Part shown: piece after piece, positions 1 to 8,490 of the stretch | Position numbering within the stretch: the first letter of the stretch is position 1 | Layout: each line of letters begins with the position of its first letter | DNA from: an uncultured Eubacteriales bacterium | GTDB taxonomy: Bacteria; Bacillota; Clostridia; Oscillospirales; UBA644 | Reading direction: 5' to 3' | Length of the DNA stretch: 64,000 nt | Assembly: GCA_959604355.1 (NCBI GenBank) | Contig: CAUHAO010000005.1 | Location: forward strand, 1-64,000 | Notes under the pieces: generated by a model | What the model saw: the letters and a program-made list of their open reading frames with translations, nothing else | Databases searched by the model: none | Told to the model about the DNA's origin: nothing | Translations under genes and position numbers: made by a program

Positions 1-120
1 CGGTAGTGACAGGTTCAGTTGGTTCTTCCGTCACAGGCTCTGTCGGTTTTTCCGTGGGGGCGGTAGTGACAGGTTCAGTTGGTTCTTCCGTCACAGGCTC
101 TGTCGGTTTTTCCGTCGGGA
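1..120. repeat. Two tandem 60-bp copies encoding a P/T/E linker
   Basis: Positions 1-60 and 61-120 are identical except for the last few bases. Read on the minus strand each encodes the same 20-residue Thr-Glu-Pro-rich unit. The array runs to the window edge, so the copy number is unknown. Such in-frame linker repeats change copy number by slippage. Confidence 0.9.
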
Positions 121-2563
121 ATTCTGTTCCTTTGACCGGTTTGGGATCAAATGCGGCTCCGGTGGGATCGAAAGAGAATGTAAATCTTCCGCCGGGGGCA
201 ACGTCTCCCGATGTGTAGAAGTCAAGAATGTCTCCGTTGGTTCCGGATGTGGTCATGACATTGTCTGCCCACTTGAAATTGAATGCGGGAATGTTTGAAT
301 TGTTTCCGAATCCGAGCATTGAGCGCGGTATCTTTACCTGAAGTCTGTTGCCTTTGACTGTGTAATCAACATTTCCCACCTGAGTGAATGCCCAGCCGCC
401 GTTTGATTTTTCAAGAACAGCCTTGGTATCTGAAGGGGTTTTGCGATTGAGTATATATTCAAAGCCCTCCCAGTTTTTCGTGTTGCCGCTCTTGTCTGTG
501 TCAATAAGAAGCATCATCCATGACTTGTCGGTGTATGAGGTAATATCATCTACGGTTTCGACCATGAAGTATACATTTTCTTTATCAAATGCAACTTTCG
601 CAGAAATTATATCGTTACGCATGGTGTCCGATTCATAGTGAACCCCAACCCAACCGTCTGAATCACGTTCAAGGGTGCTGTTTGTATAATGTGTGTAATT
701 GGGATAAATATCCGCCCATTGATCTGAATCCGAATGAATATCTATTATCGCGTCGGCATCTGTTTTTCCGGATTTTGAAACACCTTTATACCTGCGGATG
801 TTTTCAACGAGCTGACAGTAATAATAGTCTTTCAGATCTCCCGCGGAAGGCTCGCAGTCTCTGCTGTATTCATCGTTAAACTGATCGGGGAAAGCGTTCG
901 GAGAACCCATCCACGATTTGTTTCTTCCCGCTATCCATTCGTTCCAACCAGTAACAAATATGAAATCCGGATCGTTCTTAATTGCATAGTCCCATTGCTG
1001 CTGGAAGTTTATACCGTAAAGCTTGGAGTCGGCCATGCCGCTCTTTGCAACTACGGTTTTTCCGGCGTAGGAGTAAGTATACGAGTACGAGCCGACAGAG
1101 TGGCTTCTGCCGTAAACTCCGCCGTTTATGTCATTCATTGCAACAAGCCCGTTCTGATTCCAGTTCTGGGCAACGCTGACAGTCATTTCTTCTATCGAGC
1201 CGTCGTTCTTTACGCCGTATTTCGTCTGCGGATATATGGAACACCATCCCCAGGTCTTGCTCGAATATGGGGTGTCGGCAGCATTGTATGTGGGCTCATT
1301 TTCTCTGAATGTGAAGAAGTTCAGTATCTCTTTTTCAATGGGGTCAGATTTGCTCAGCTCGTCAGTATGAGCAATTATCAGAGGTTTGCCTTCCCAATAA
1401 AACCACAGATCATTATATCTGCCCGATCTGTATATATCAAGATACAGAGACCTAATTTGTGTTATAGTATTCTGAAGAGATGTGGGCTGATTGTTAAAAT
1501 TCAGCATGAATGCAACTTTGGGAGTTTTTACACCGTCTTCGCGTGCCTGTGCAAAAATTTTGAATATTGATTCGTATCCCTGTTTCCACACGCTTGTGCC
1601 ATTGGTGCAGTCGAAGATTATTACATCCACTCCCGCATCGGCAAGCATTTCGGCGTGTTTACGTATAACGTATTCATCTGTTTCGACATAGTATCCGAGC
1701 AACGGTTCGTTCCAGAAATACGGGTTTGCGAGGTTTGTACTCCATGCGGGACTTGAGAAGTTGTGTATCGCGGAGGGGTTCTTCTTGAGTATTTCAGTGA
1801 CATTGAGCGGATAACTGGAATATGCAAAATTATAGTGCCAGGTCCAATAGAAAAGACCGACAAATTTGTCTTTTTTTGTTTCCCCGACATCTGAATATCC
1901 GGAAAGTGTTCTGCCGAGACCGTCTGTCATGGTCCATGTATCGGGTTTGACATTCATCGTGACAAGGGGACTGTTCGGATCCGGTTTCGGCTCTTTCGGA
2001 GGCGTTACCGTAGAGCTCGTATCTATGAGTTTTGACAGAGTTGTAAAGTATTTCCCCACGGTCGACGATGTGAAAGTTATTGTGCCGAAAACGCCGCCGT
2101 CCATGTGTATACCGTGGCTTACAAGTTCGGTGTTTGCCACCGGCTTTTCGTAAAGCCATACGCCGACAACCTCGGTCGTATCATGTATAAGCAGTACATA
2201 CTCCCCTGCCGGCCTTGCATTGAATGTCAGTTTAAGATCGGAACAGTCTGCAAAGTTCCTATATAAACGTGTGGATACGGGCTCGGAGGTGATTGTTGTT
2301 GAGAAATCTTTGTTCCATTTATAAAGAGAGAGCCGCATATTTCCGATATTGTTCGCCCAACTCGGCGCTTGGACCGATATGCCGGAAAAGCTCTGGGTCG
2401 TGTTGAAATGCCATGCCAGATAATCTCCGGGTTCTATCTGATACGGGGTGAATGATGTGTCGGAATCATGGATGTCAACAAGTGTCGTTGCGCTGGCCGG
2501 TACAGCAAAAAATGTTATAAGTATTGCCAAAAGGCAAATTACGGAAATAATTTTTTTGTGCAT
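1..2563 (-). CDS. Secreted glycosidase-like protein (GH71/GH99-like) with CBM9-like domain and P/T linker, 3' truncated
   Basis: Continuous frame from ATG at 2563 (GGAGG ribosome site just upstream) to the window edge, 854 codons without a stop. Residues 1-25 form a signal peptide (lysines, hydrophobic core, VPASA cleavage site). Residues about 230-570 resemble endo-acting GH71/GH99-like proteins: FYWTWHY, a DVIIFDCTNG strand end, and TGWNEWIAG, similar to the conserved WNEW motif. Residues about 600-760 look like a CBM9/DOMON-type sugar-binding beta sandwich (ENVYFMVETVDD, LLIDTDKSG). From about residue 812 the chain becomes Pro/Thr/Glu repeats, typical of a linker before a dockerin, anchor or further binding module, which is cut off. 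Likely an extracellular polysaccharide-acting enzyme. The substrate cannot be read from sequence, and the family assignment is by motif impression only. Confidence 0.65.
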   Translation of the reverse strand, partial: MHKKIISVICLLAILITFFAVPASATTLVDIHDSDTSFTPYQIEPGDYLAWHFNTTQSFSGISVQAPSWANNIGNMRLSLYKWNKDFSTTITSEPVSTRLYRNFADCSDLKLTFNARPAGEYVLLIHDTTEVVGVWLYEKPVANTELVSHGIHMDGGVFGTITFTSSTVGKYFTTLSKLIDTSSTVTPPKEPKPDPNSPLVTMNVKPDTWTMTDGLGRTLSGYSDVGETKKDKFVGLFYWTWHYNFAYSSYPLNVTEILKKNPSAIHNFSSPAWSTNLANPYFWNEPLLGYYVETDEYVIRKHAEMLADAGVDVIIFDCTNGTSVWKQGYESIFKIFAQAREDGVKTPKVAFMLNFNNQPTSLQNTITQIRSLYLDIYRSGRYNDLWFYWEGKPLIIAHTDELSKSDPIEKEILNFFTFRENEPTYNAADTPYSSKTWGWCSIYPQTKYGVKNDGSIEEMTVSVAQNWNQNGLVAMNDINGGVYGRSHSVGSYSYTYSYAGKTVVAKSGMADSKLYGINFQQQWDYAIKNDPDFIFVTGWNEWIAGRNKSWMGSPNAFPDQFNDEYSRDCEPSAGDLKDYYYCQLVENIRRYKGVSKSGKTDADAIIDIHSDSDQWADIYPNYTHYTNSTLERDSDGWVGVHYESDTMRNDIISAKVAFDKENVYFMVETVDDITSYTDKSWMMLLIDTDKSGNTKNWEGFEYILNRKTPSDTKAVLEKSNGGWAFTQVGNVDYTVKGNRLQVKIPRSMLGFGNNSNIPAFNFKWADNVMTTSGTNGDILDFYTSGDVAPGGRFTFSFDPTGAAFDPKPVKGTEFPTEKPTEPVTEEPTEPVTTAPTEKPTEPVTEEPTEPVTT

Positions 2564-2586
2564 ATAGCCCTCCAAACTTTTTTTAT

Positions 2587-2615
2587 ATTATACTATATTA
2601 ATTGTTTTTTGTCAA
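2587..2615 (-). promoter_or_regulatory. Sigma-A promoter of the glycosidase gene
   Basis: On the minus strand, TTGACA (2615-2610), a 17-bp spacer and TATAAT (2592-2587), an exact consensus promoter 24 bp ahead of the start codon. Confidence 0.85.
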
Positions 2616-2679
2616 GTGGTTGTTTTCTTTTGATATCCGATTTGTGTGGTGTTTTAATTGTGTATTTTATAAAAATAAC

Positions 2680-2708
2680 TTGATTTTTCATATTTTTTAT
2701 GATATAAT
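2680..2708 (+). promoter_or_regulatory. Sigma-A promoter of the AI-2E permease operon
   Basis: TTGATT (2680-2685), 17 bp, TATAAT (2703-2708), 54 bp before the chosen start of the permease. It diverges from the glycosidase promoter. Confidence 0.8.
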
Positions 2709-2762
2709 GAAAATATAAGATACTGTCATGAAAAAACTCGTATATAAAAAAGGATGGCGTTA

Positions 2763-4049
2763 ATGAGTAAAAAACTGTTTTCATATATTTTGATCATTGT
2801 TACTTACGCCATAATCCTCATAGCAGTCATACTGAATCTTGATAAAGTCGGAGATATATTTCTAACGGTTTTCAGCATTCTCAGTCCCGTCGTTATAGGA
2901 TTCTGCATAGCGTTTATTCTTGATAAACCGTCGTCGTTTTTTTATAATCTTTTCTGCCGAATCTGTATAAAGGAAAAGTCAAAGCATAAAAAAGAACTCC
3001 GAATTTTAAGTAAGACCCTTGCGCTTTTATTTGTTTATCTTTTATTTCTGGCGTTCATTTCTTTGATTTTCGTTACCATCATTCCTCAGTTGGGAAACAG
3101 TATTACTGCTTTTATCGGTAATATTAATGAGTATTCCAAAAATATTGTGGAAATTCTGAACGATATCGAAGAATGGTTCTCGTCATTCCATTTTGATTTT
3201 GGACAAGATACCGGGGACGCAACTCAAGGGTTTACATATGAAGGCGGAGCGCTGATTGAGTCTATAAAAACATATTTGACCGATTTGATATCAAAAATAC
3301 CGACATATATTGATTCGTATCTGCCTAAAATCTACAATTTGACAAAATCCATAGCATCGTCAGTCACGAATATTATTCTCGGATTTGCTTTTTCAATATA
3401 TATGCTTGCCGGCAAAGAACATATTCTCAGGCAGATAAAAAAATTCTGCACAGCGTATTTGCCGAAAAATTTTATCACAAAGTCATCTCACGTACTTAAT
3501 ATCGCAGTCGATATATTCAGAAATTTTGTCAACGGGCGTATATATGATGCTCTTATCGTCGGTGTTTTGTGCTTTTTGGGAATGACTATTTTCGGGTTTC
3601 AGTATTCCCTTCTTATCTCGTTCTTTGTGGCTGTCACGAATGTCATACCGATAGTAGGTCCCTTCCTCGGAGCAATTCCGTCGGTATTTCTCCTGTTGCT
3701 CGTAGACCCGATGCAGGCAATTTGGTTTACGGTATTCATAATTGTTCTGCAGCAGCTTGACGGAAACATTATCGGGCCGAAAATAGTCGGCGGTTCAGTC
3801 GGCTTGCCGGCGTGGTGGGTAATGGTTTCAGTCCTTGTGGGCGGGGGCCTTATGGGTGTTTTCGGTATGCTTATCGGCGTCCCGATTTTTGCCGTTGTCT
3901 ACAAGATAATTTCCGAGAAAGTAAATAAACGTCTTGCAGATCGTGAAAAAGCGGAAACAGTCTCTGCTGTCGTTGCCTGCGAATCTGTGCCGGAGCCGCA
4001 GATGAAGTCTCCCGCAGAGCAAGACTGTATAACTGATATTAAACGATAA
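2763..4049 (+). CDS. AI-2E family transporter (UPF0118/PF01594), permease
   Basis: 428-residue polytopic membrane protein. Two N-terminal helices (about residues 7-60) precede a third at about 75-100. A hydrophilic extracellular-type insertion (about 110-190) follows, then a C-terminal block of helices including FVAVTNVIPIVGPFLGAIPS and QQLDGNIIGPKIVGGSVGLP, the signature of the AI-2E exporter/PerM family. Family members have been linked to autoinducer-2, Na+/H+ and other export, so the substrate is unknown. I chose the ATG at 2763, since AAAGGA sits 9 bp upstream; the ATG at 2754 overlaps that site. First gene of a plus-strand set followed by a DivIVA protein and an SGNH hydrolase. Confidence 0.88.
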   Translation: MSKKLFSYILIIVTYAIILIAVILNLDKVGDIFLTVFSILSPVVIGFCIAFILDKPSSFFYNLFCRICIKEKSKHKKELRILSKTLALLFVYLLFLAFISLIFVTIIPQLGNSITAFIGNINEYSKNIVEILNDIEEWFSSFHFDFGQDTGDATQGFTYEGGALIESIKTYLTDLISKIPTYIDSYLPKIYNLTKSIASSVTNIILGFAFSIYMLAGKEHILRQIKKFCTAYLPKNFITKSSHVLNIAVDIFRNFVNGRIYDALIVGVLCFLGMTIFGFQYSLLISFFVAVTNVIPIVGPFLGAIPSVFLLLLVDPMQAIWFTVFIIVLQQLDGNIIGPKIVGGSVGLPAWWVMVSVLVGGGLMGVFGMLIGVPIFAVVYKIISEKVNKRLADREKAETVSAVVACESVPEPQMKSPAEQDCITDIKR

Positions 4050-4118
4050 GGTGTGCGGCGTCCGGCGTTTGCCGCTGACACACTTTGTAATTTTTTTCGT
4101 CGGAGGAAAGGATTAAAA

Positions 4119-4931
4119 ATGGCTGTTGAAAAATTATTCAGAGAAACTCCCTTTAACGGTTACAACAGGGATGACGTCAAGGAATATATCAAGAATTCCG
4201 ATATCAAATTAAAGCAATTTGAAGAAGAATGCCGTGAAAACTGCGTGCTTCTCGAAGATCAGCTTTCTTCTTTGAAATCTGTAAATGAAGAACTTAACAT
4301 AAAGGTGTCTTCTCTCAACTCAGAACTCTCGGAGAAAAGAGAAGAGATCCTTCGTTTGTCTTCGGAACTGGAGAAATGTAAAAACAATGAGCTTGAACAG
4401 CTCAATATAATCAACCGCAAAAATTCCGAAGTTGAAGAACTAAAAAAACGTCTCGAAGAACTTGAAAAGAAATTTGCGGACATTAAGTCTGCGTCTGTTC
4501 CGTCTCCGGATGATTTTGAGAATAGTATCAGACAGTATCTGGTACGGGCAACAAAATTAAAAGAAGAAGTTGAAGCCGGCTGCGGCTTTGTCTCTAAAGA
4601 AGAGCTGTATAAAGAGCTTTCGGAAAAAGACGCAAAAATAAAGAGCCTTGAAGATCAGTTGGAACAAGGAAAAAAAGAGCGTCTCTTTTGTGAAGATATA
4701 AAAAACAATGTAGAAAAGATAAAAGACGACGCAAAATCTGAGGCCGCAAAAATTATTTCGGACGCTGCCGGTGAGGCTTCCCGGCTTCGCCTTGAAACAG
4801 CGCAGTATTGTGAAAAGCTTATTTGCGATGCCAAAGAGAGCGAGCGTTCTATAAGGGATCGTATAGACGCCCTTAAAGCATCCGTGGCGTCGATAATAGG
4901 CTCGGTTTCCGACTGCGGTAAGAATAATTGA
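4119..4931 (+). CDS. DivIVA-domain coiled-coil protein
   Basis: 270 residues. The N terminus (FRETPFNGYNRDDVKEYI) matches the DivIVA membrane-binding lipid-hook region, followed by long heptad-rich Glu/Lys/Leu stretches (about 25-125 and 155-255), so an extended coiled coil is expected. Known DivIVA/GpsB/SepIVA proteins bind curved membrane at poles and septa and recruit division or wall-synthesis partners. Start at ATG 4119 with GGAGGAAAGG upstream; an in-frame codon at 4053 has no ribosome site. The stop lies 38 bp before the next gene, so cotranscription with the SGNH hydrolase is likely. The specific partner is unknown. Confidence 0.82.
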   Translation: MAVEKLFRETPFNGYNRDDVKEYIKNSDIKLKQFEEECRENCVLLEDQLSSLKSVNEELNIKVSSLNSELSEKREEILRLSSELEKCKNNELEQLNIINRKNSEVEELKKRLEELEKKFADIKSASVPSPDDFENSIRQYLVRATKLKEEVEAGCGFVSKEELYKELSEKDAKIKSLEDQLEQGKKERLFCEDIKNNVEKIKDDAKSEAAKIISDAAGEASRLRLETAQYCEKLICDAKESERSIRDRIDALKASVASIIGSVSDCGKNN

Positions 4932-4969
4932 CAGGCAAACCACGGTGTTTTTACGGAGGCATGATTTTT

Positions 4970-5581
4970 ATGCAAAGAGAGTCTACGGAATGGGCGGATT
5001 TTATTTGGAATGACGCAGGAACGGACAATCTTACAAGGTTTCTTCTTGTCGGAGACTCCATTTGCCGCGGATACCGTTCTTTTGTTCAGAAAAAACTTCG
5101 CGCAATAGACACAAAATTTACGGTCGATACATATTCCGGTTCGAGAGGAATAGACGATCCTATATTCTTTGCCGAGCTTGAGCTTATGCTCGGAAAGACA
5201 AACGGATACAGGTATCGCGCGGTACATTTCAACAACGGATTGCACGGGAAACATCTTTCAATTGAAGAATACACAGCTGGACTTGAAAAAGCAATGCAAA
5301 TGATACATGAGTATCAGCCTGAGGCAAAGATAATTCTTGCAACGTCTACCCCGGTGACGCTTGAAGATCTTCCCGGAGTTCTCGATCCGGATGAAAACCG
5401 GATTCCTGTAACGAGGAACGACGCGGTTCGTGATACCGCGGAGAAACACGGCTTTGAAGTTAACGATCTTTATAGCGAAGTTATCAATAATGAAGCCTGT
5501 GTTCAACTCGACGGGGTTCATTTCAACGAAGAGGGATACGAGATCCTGGCTGATGCGGTTGTTAATATGCTGATAAAGTAA
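4970..5581 (+). CDS. SGNH/GDSL-family hydrolase
   Basis: 203 residues. Block I is LLVGDSICRGY, carrying the nucleophilic Ser of the GDS motif. Block V is DGVHFNEEGYEILAD, with the catalytic His two residues after Val and the Asp ahead of it. HFNNGLHG supplies the block III Asn. The family hydrolyses ester bonds of lipids, acyl-sugars or acetylated polysaccharide. No signal peptide is seen, so it is probably cytosolic. GGAGG at 4955-4959 is 10 bp from ATG 4970 but only one base from ATG 4961, which decides the start. It follows the DivIVA gene in the same transcript. Confidence 0.82.
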   Translation: MQRESTEWADFIWNDAGTDNLTRFLLVGDSICRGYRSFVQKKLRAIDTKFTVDTYSGSRGIDDPIFFAELELMLGKTNGYRYRAVHFNNGLHGKHLSIEEYTAGLEKAMQMIHEYQPEAKIILATSTPVTLEDLPGVLDPDENRIPVTRNDAVRDTAEKHGFEVNDLYSEVINNEACVQLDGVHFNEEGYEILADAVVNMLIK

Positions 5582-5604
5582 AAGAAGTATGGATGGTGAG
5601 AAAT

Positions 5605-5706
5605 ATGAACAATAAAACATCAAGAGTTATTGCAGCTATTATTTGCGGTATTTTGGCGCTGACAATGTTTGCCAGCCTCTTTTATGTAATATTTGCGAAT
5701 ATGTAA
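5605..5706 (+). CDS. 33-residue single-span membrane peptide
   Basis: ATG at 5605 opens a frame of 33 codons: a short basic N terminus (MNNKTSR), then about 24 strongly hydrophobic residues ending in a polar tail (FAN M). It lies 23 bp after the SGNH gene and is followed at once by a terminator, the position of a last operon gene. A longer start at ATG 5593 adds four residues. The ribosome site is weak (GGATGGTGAG). The function is unknown. The single hydrophobic span without a cleavage site argues for a membrane-anchored small protein rather than a secreted peptide. Confidence 0.5.
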   Translation: MNNKTSRVIAAIICGILALTMFASLFYVIFANM

Positions 5707-5713
5707 AGAAGAA

Positions 5714-5747
5714 TTCCCCTGCGCCGGACGGCACAGGGGGATTTTTG
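5714..5747. terminator. Intrinsic terminator between convergent genes
   Basis: CCCCTG-GCC paired with GGC-CAGGGG around a GGAC loop (5716-5739), followed by ATTTTTG on the plus strand. It ends the AI-2E/DivIVA operon and may also serve the channel gene converging from the other side. Confidence 0.8.
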
Positions 5748-5762
5748 TAAGTAGGATTGGAT

Positions 5763-6395
5763 TTATTTTTTTCTGATAAGATCTTCTGTCAGCAGCGGCA
5801 CAAAAACTCCGCCTGCGGAGTTGCCGAGAGTCATGACGAGCATATATCCCAGAGATTTTAGGCTCCATACATTCGCGACGGAAAAGTAAAACATATTTGC
5901 AACGCAGTGCTCGAAACCGCAGAGAATGAAAACCGCAACGCAGAAGAATATTCCTATGTACTTCCCTATTCCCTCAGCGCGTTTGTATGCGTCCACGGCT
6001 ATATACATCAGTATGCCGCAGAAAAACGAAAGTATCAATATACTTAAAACGTTATCATTGAGTTTTGCATTACAAATCGATACTGCTCTTTGAGTTATGT
6101 TTATTCTTGTCAGACTTATCAGCCTTCCGGTGATAAACGCGCCGGTGAGGTTCCCAAGCCAGACATCAAGGAGAAACAGCAGATATGACGGTTTGTTTTT
6201 TGTCAGATATCCCACTTTTCCGGTGTAAAGATTAAATCCGAAGCAACATACCGAAAACAGTCCCACGGCAAACAGTATCGCGCCCGCAACGGTGTTTTCC
6301 ACGGAAAGATATACCGTGCCGCCGATGCTTATGGCTACACCTGCGCAAACGGCTTTGAGAAAATCGGAAACTATATTCTTGATTTTTTCTTTCAT
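5763..6395 (-). CDS. Formate/nitrite transporter (FNT) family channel
   Basis: 210 residues with about six membrane helices. FNT hallmarks are present: a central pore His in GFEHCVANMFYF, GFNLYTGKVGYLT after helix 2, DVWLGNLTGAFITG, and the final GNSAGGVFVPL block. These pentameric channels pass formate, nitrite or hydrosulphide. It is shorter than typical members (250-280 residues), with brief termini but no obvious missing helix. It diverges from a WYL regulator across only 47 bp, suggesting that regulator controls it. Formate as substrate fits an anaerobic fermenter but is inferred. Confidence 0.85.
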   Translation of the reverse strand: MKEKIKNIVSDFLKAVCAGVAISIGGTVYLSVENTVAGAILFAVGLFSVCCFGFNLYTGKVGYLTKNKPSYLLFLLDVWLGNLTGAFITGRLISLTRINITQRAVSICNAKLNDNVLSILILSFFCGILMYIAVDAYKRAEGIGKYIGIFFCVAVFILCGFEHCVANMFYFSVANVWSLKSLGYMLVMTLGNSAGGVFVPLLTEDLIRKK

Positions 6396-6442
6396 AAAAA
6401 CTTTTACCCCTCAATTTTTATATTTACAGGAGAAATTTTTCA

Positions 6443-7438
6443 ATGGCTGGAAATCCTGATCAAAAACTCAAATTGCTTTACGTGCGAAAGATCCTGATGG
6501 AAAATTCAAATCAGGATAATCCCATCAGCGTAAACTTTATCATCCGAAAACTCGGCGAAAAAAACATAAGAGCCGAGCGTAAATCTGTTTATTCGGACAT
6601 TGAGCTTCTGAAGGCTTTCGGGGACAGTATAGCCGTGGTTCGCGGCAGAGAAAACTCTTATTATATGGCAGACAGACCTTTCACTTTTGAGGAACTTGAA
6701 AGTATTTGGGATGCTGTATGTGCGTCGGCGTATATCGAAGAAAAAAAACTGAGAAGGATCAAGCAAAAACTTGAAGTACTTGCAGGAGTTGATAAAAAAA
6801 TCCTTCATAACAGGATATATACAACGTCCCACCCTATTAAGCAAATAGATGTTTTCAGGGACGTACTCAACAAGATACATTCTGCCGTAAATGCCCATAA
6901 AATGCTTTCTTTCGAATACACTTATGCGGATTTTGCCGACAGACACGGAAAGAAACAGCGTCAGACTTATGTCGTTAATCCGTTCACAGTCTCATGCTCA
7001 AACGGGACATATATCCTCCTTGCCGGCTGTGAAAACATGGAGGGAGTATCGCATTTTTATGTAGATCGTATCAAAAACATAAAGATAATTGATCGTAAAG
7101 CTACGGATATCAGAGAATTTGCGGGAGATATGGATTTTGATATAACGTGTTATTCCAAAGGTCTGCTGTCATCTTATTCGGAGATGGTATTGGGAGAAAA
7201 AGTCACGCTGGAATGCGATCGTAATATGCTCAATGAGATAACGGGCATATTCGGCACGGATATAAGCATCAGGCGTACCGGGAACTCTGTGTTTGAAGCG
7301 GATGTCGATACCGAGATATCCGAGGAATTCATAGCGTGGCTGTTTATAAATTCAAATTCCGTCAGAGCAATCTCTCCGGAATCACTTGTTGATGCCGTAA
7401 AAAATGCGGCAAAGAATCTGTATATCTCTTACAGTTGA
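6443..7438 (+). CDS. WYL-domain transcriptional regulator (YafY/PafBC-like)
   Basis: 331 residues. An N-terminal winged-helix region (about 5-75; KSVYSDIELLKAFGDSI is the recognition-helix region typical of HTH_11 in this family) is followed by a WYL domain (about 145-235: FEYTYADF, YVVNPFTVSCSNGTYILLAGCE, HFYVDRIKNI). The canonical W-Y-L triad is altered to T-Y-I in the strand TYILLAG. A C-terminal WCX extension runs about 245-330. WYL domains bind nucleic acid or nucleotide-like ligands and tune the HTH. Head-to-head with the FNT channel, and its stop abuts that of ywlG. A paralogue lies at 49465-50445 beside a CDF transporter. Confidence 0.85.
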   Translation: MAGNPDQKLKLLYVRKILMENSNQDNPISVNFIIRKLGEKNIRAERKSVYSDIELLKAFGDSIAVVRGRENSYYMADRPFTFEELESIWDAVCASAYIEEKKLRRIKQKLEVLAGVDKKILHNRIYTTSHPIKQIDVFRDVLNKIHSAVNAHKMLSFEYTYADFADRHGKKQRQTYVVNPFTVSCSNGTYILLAGCENMEGVSHFYVDRIKNIKIIDRKATDIREFAGDMDFDITCYSKGLLSSYSEMVLGEKVTLECDRNMLNEITGIFGTDISIRRTGNSVFEADVDTEISEEFIAWLFINSNSVRAISPESLVDAVKNAAKNLYISYS

Positions 7439-7990
7439 TTAAAGCAGATCTTTATCGTAAATCGCGCGTTCTCCGCCTATGAAAGGCAATCTTGTTCTCG
7501 CACATACGACGTGAGCCTGCCCTAAAGCAGATACGGAGAGCCTTACGGGAACCGCTACTCTGCTCAGATGCATGCCGATAAGCGTATCTCCTATGTCAAT
7601 GCCTGCCGCCGCCGAAATTGATTCGACAGCTACGGGCATTTTCATTTTTTTATAAGCCGCCGTGGCGAAAGATCCTCCCGCTTTCGGTTGAGGAATGACG
7701 TTTACTCTTCTCAGCCTGTATTCTTCGGCAGCGGTTTTTTCTACTATAAGTGCCCTGTTGAGATGTTCACAACACTGTGCGGCGATATATATTCCTTTTG
7801 CGTTAAAAACTTCATAGAGAGTCTCGAATACAGCCATTCCGACCTCTTCACTTGAAAAAGATCCGATTTTTTGTCCGAGTATCTCACTTGAAGAGCATCC
7901 CACAACGACAATGTCTCCTTTTTGGAGTTTTGCCGCAGAAATCAATTCTTCTGCTATTTTTGCAGCATTTCGTTCTAATTCTTCGTACAT
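7439..7990 (-). CDS. ywlG: UPF0340/DUF436 family protein (YwlG-like)
   Basis: 183 residues, full length for the TIGR01440/UPF0340 family (B. subtilis YwlG). Recognised by DIVVVGCSSSEILGQKIGS, IAAQCCEHLNRALIVE and PQPKAGGSFATAAYK. The family has a CoA-transferase/isomerase-like fold and no established reaction. Last gene of the operon starting with the VanY-like protein: its ATG overlaps the Gx transporter stop by 16 bp, and its stop is adjacent to that of the convergent WYL gene with no gap. It is not obviously linked to ApbE chemistry, so its presence here may reflect operon packing. Confidence 0.85.
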   Translation of the reverse strand: MYEELERNAAKIAEELISAAKLQKGDIVVVGCSSSEILGQKIGSFSSEEVGMAVFETLYEVFNAKGIYIAAQCCEHLNRALIVEKTAAEEYRLRRVNVIPQPKAGGSFATAAYKKMKMPVAVESISAAAGIDIGDTLIGMHLSRVAVPVRLSVSALGQAHVVCARTRLPFIGGERAIYDKDLL

Positions 7991-8490
7991 TTTATATCAT
8001 CCCTATTCAAAAAATTTATCATTGCGTATTCCGGGAAAGCCAGAATAACGCCGGAAATACAGCTTATTATTGAGAGCATCGGGAATATGTTCCACACGGA
8101 TGCGGACCTGAGCATTAAAGACGCGGCAAAAATCTGCCCTATCGTATGTGATACTGCCCCGGACACGCTTACTCCGAAGACAGAAAACATTCCAGATTTT
8201 TTTACGGCAGCCATGATAGTAACAGAAAGCACTATGCCGCAGAGTGAATATATCAATCCGCTCAGATGTCCCAGCCAAATTAGAGAAAACAGGCTTTTGA
8301 GTATACCCATAGCAAGAGCCGGGATAAAACCGTATATATAAAGAACGATCACGATGACAAGATTTGACAGCCCCAGCTTAATTCCTGGAAGCGAGATACC
8401 TCCTGATACGATGCTGTCGACATATGAAAGTATAAGCGCAAGCGACATCAGAATACCAAGAACTGAAATTTTTTTGACCCTATCCCGCAT
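7975..8490 (-). CDS. Gx transporter family membrane protein (HepI/PF07456)
   Basis: 171 residues and about five helices. LSYVDSIVSGGISLPGIKLGLSN and IWLGHLSGLIYSLCG are diagnostic of the Gx family, once misnamed heptaprenyl diphosphate synthase component I. It resembles ECF S-components. In Listeria-type extracellular electron transfer loci such proteins sit beside ApbE-like flavin transferases. Start set at ATG 8490: GGAGG is 9 bp away, versus 3 bp for ATG 8496. It overlaps the NusG-domain-II gene by 11 bp, so translational coupling is likely. The substrate is unknown; a flavin or quinone precursor is an inference from neighbours. Confidence 0.85.
   Translation of the reverse strand: MRDRVKKISVLGILMSLALILSYVDSIVSGGISLPGIKLGLSNLVIVIVLYIYGFIPALAMGILKSLFSLIWLGHLSGLIYSLCGIVLSVTIMAAVKKSGMFSVFGVSVSGAVSHTIGQIFAASLMLRSASVWNIFPMLSIISCISGVILAFPEYAMINFLNRDDIKCTKN

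Noticed and set aside
1..120. 60-bp repeats as a CRISPR or minisatellite of noncoding type
   Set aside because: No spacers, and the units are in frame inside a coding region encoding a P/T linker.
995..1570. Long plus-strand frame opposite the glycosidase-like gene
   Set aside because: Antisense shadow of a coding region with clear domains; no ribosome site or family.
4655..5254. 199-codon minus-strand frame across the DivIVA/SGNH junction
   Set aside because: Spans two well-supported plus-strand genes and has no family resemblance.
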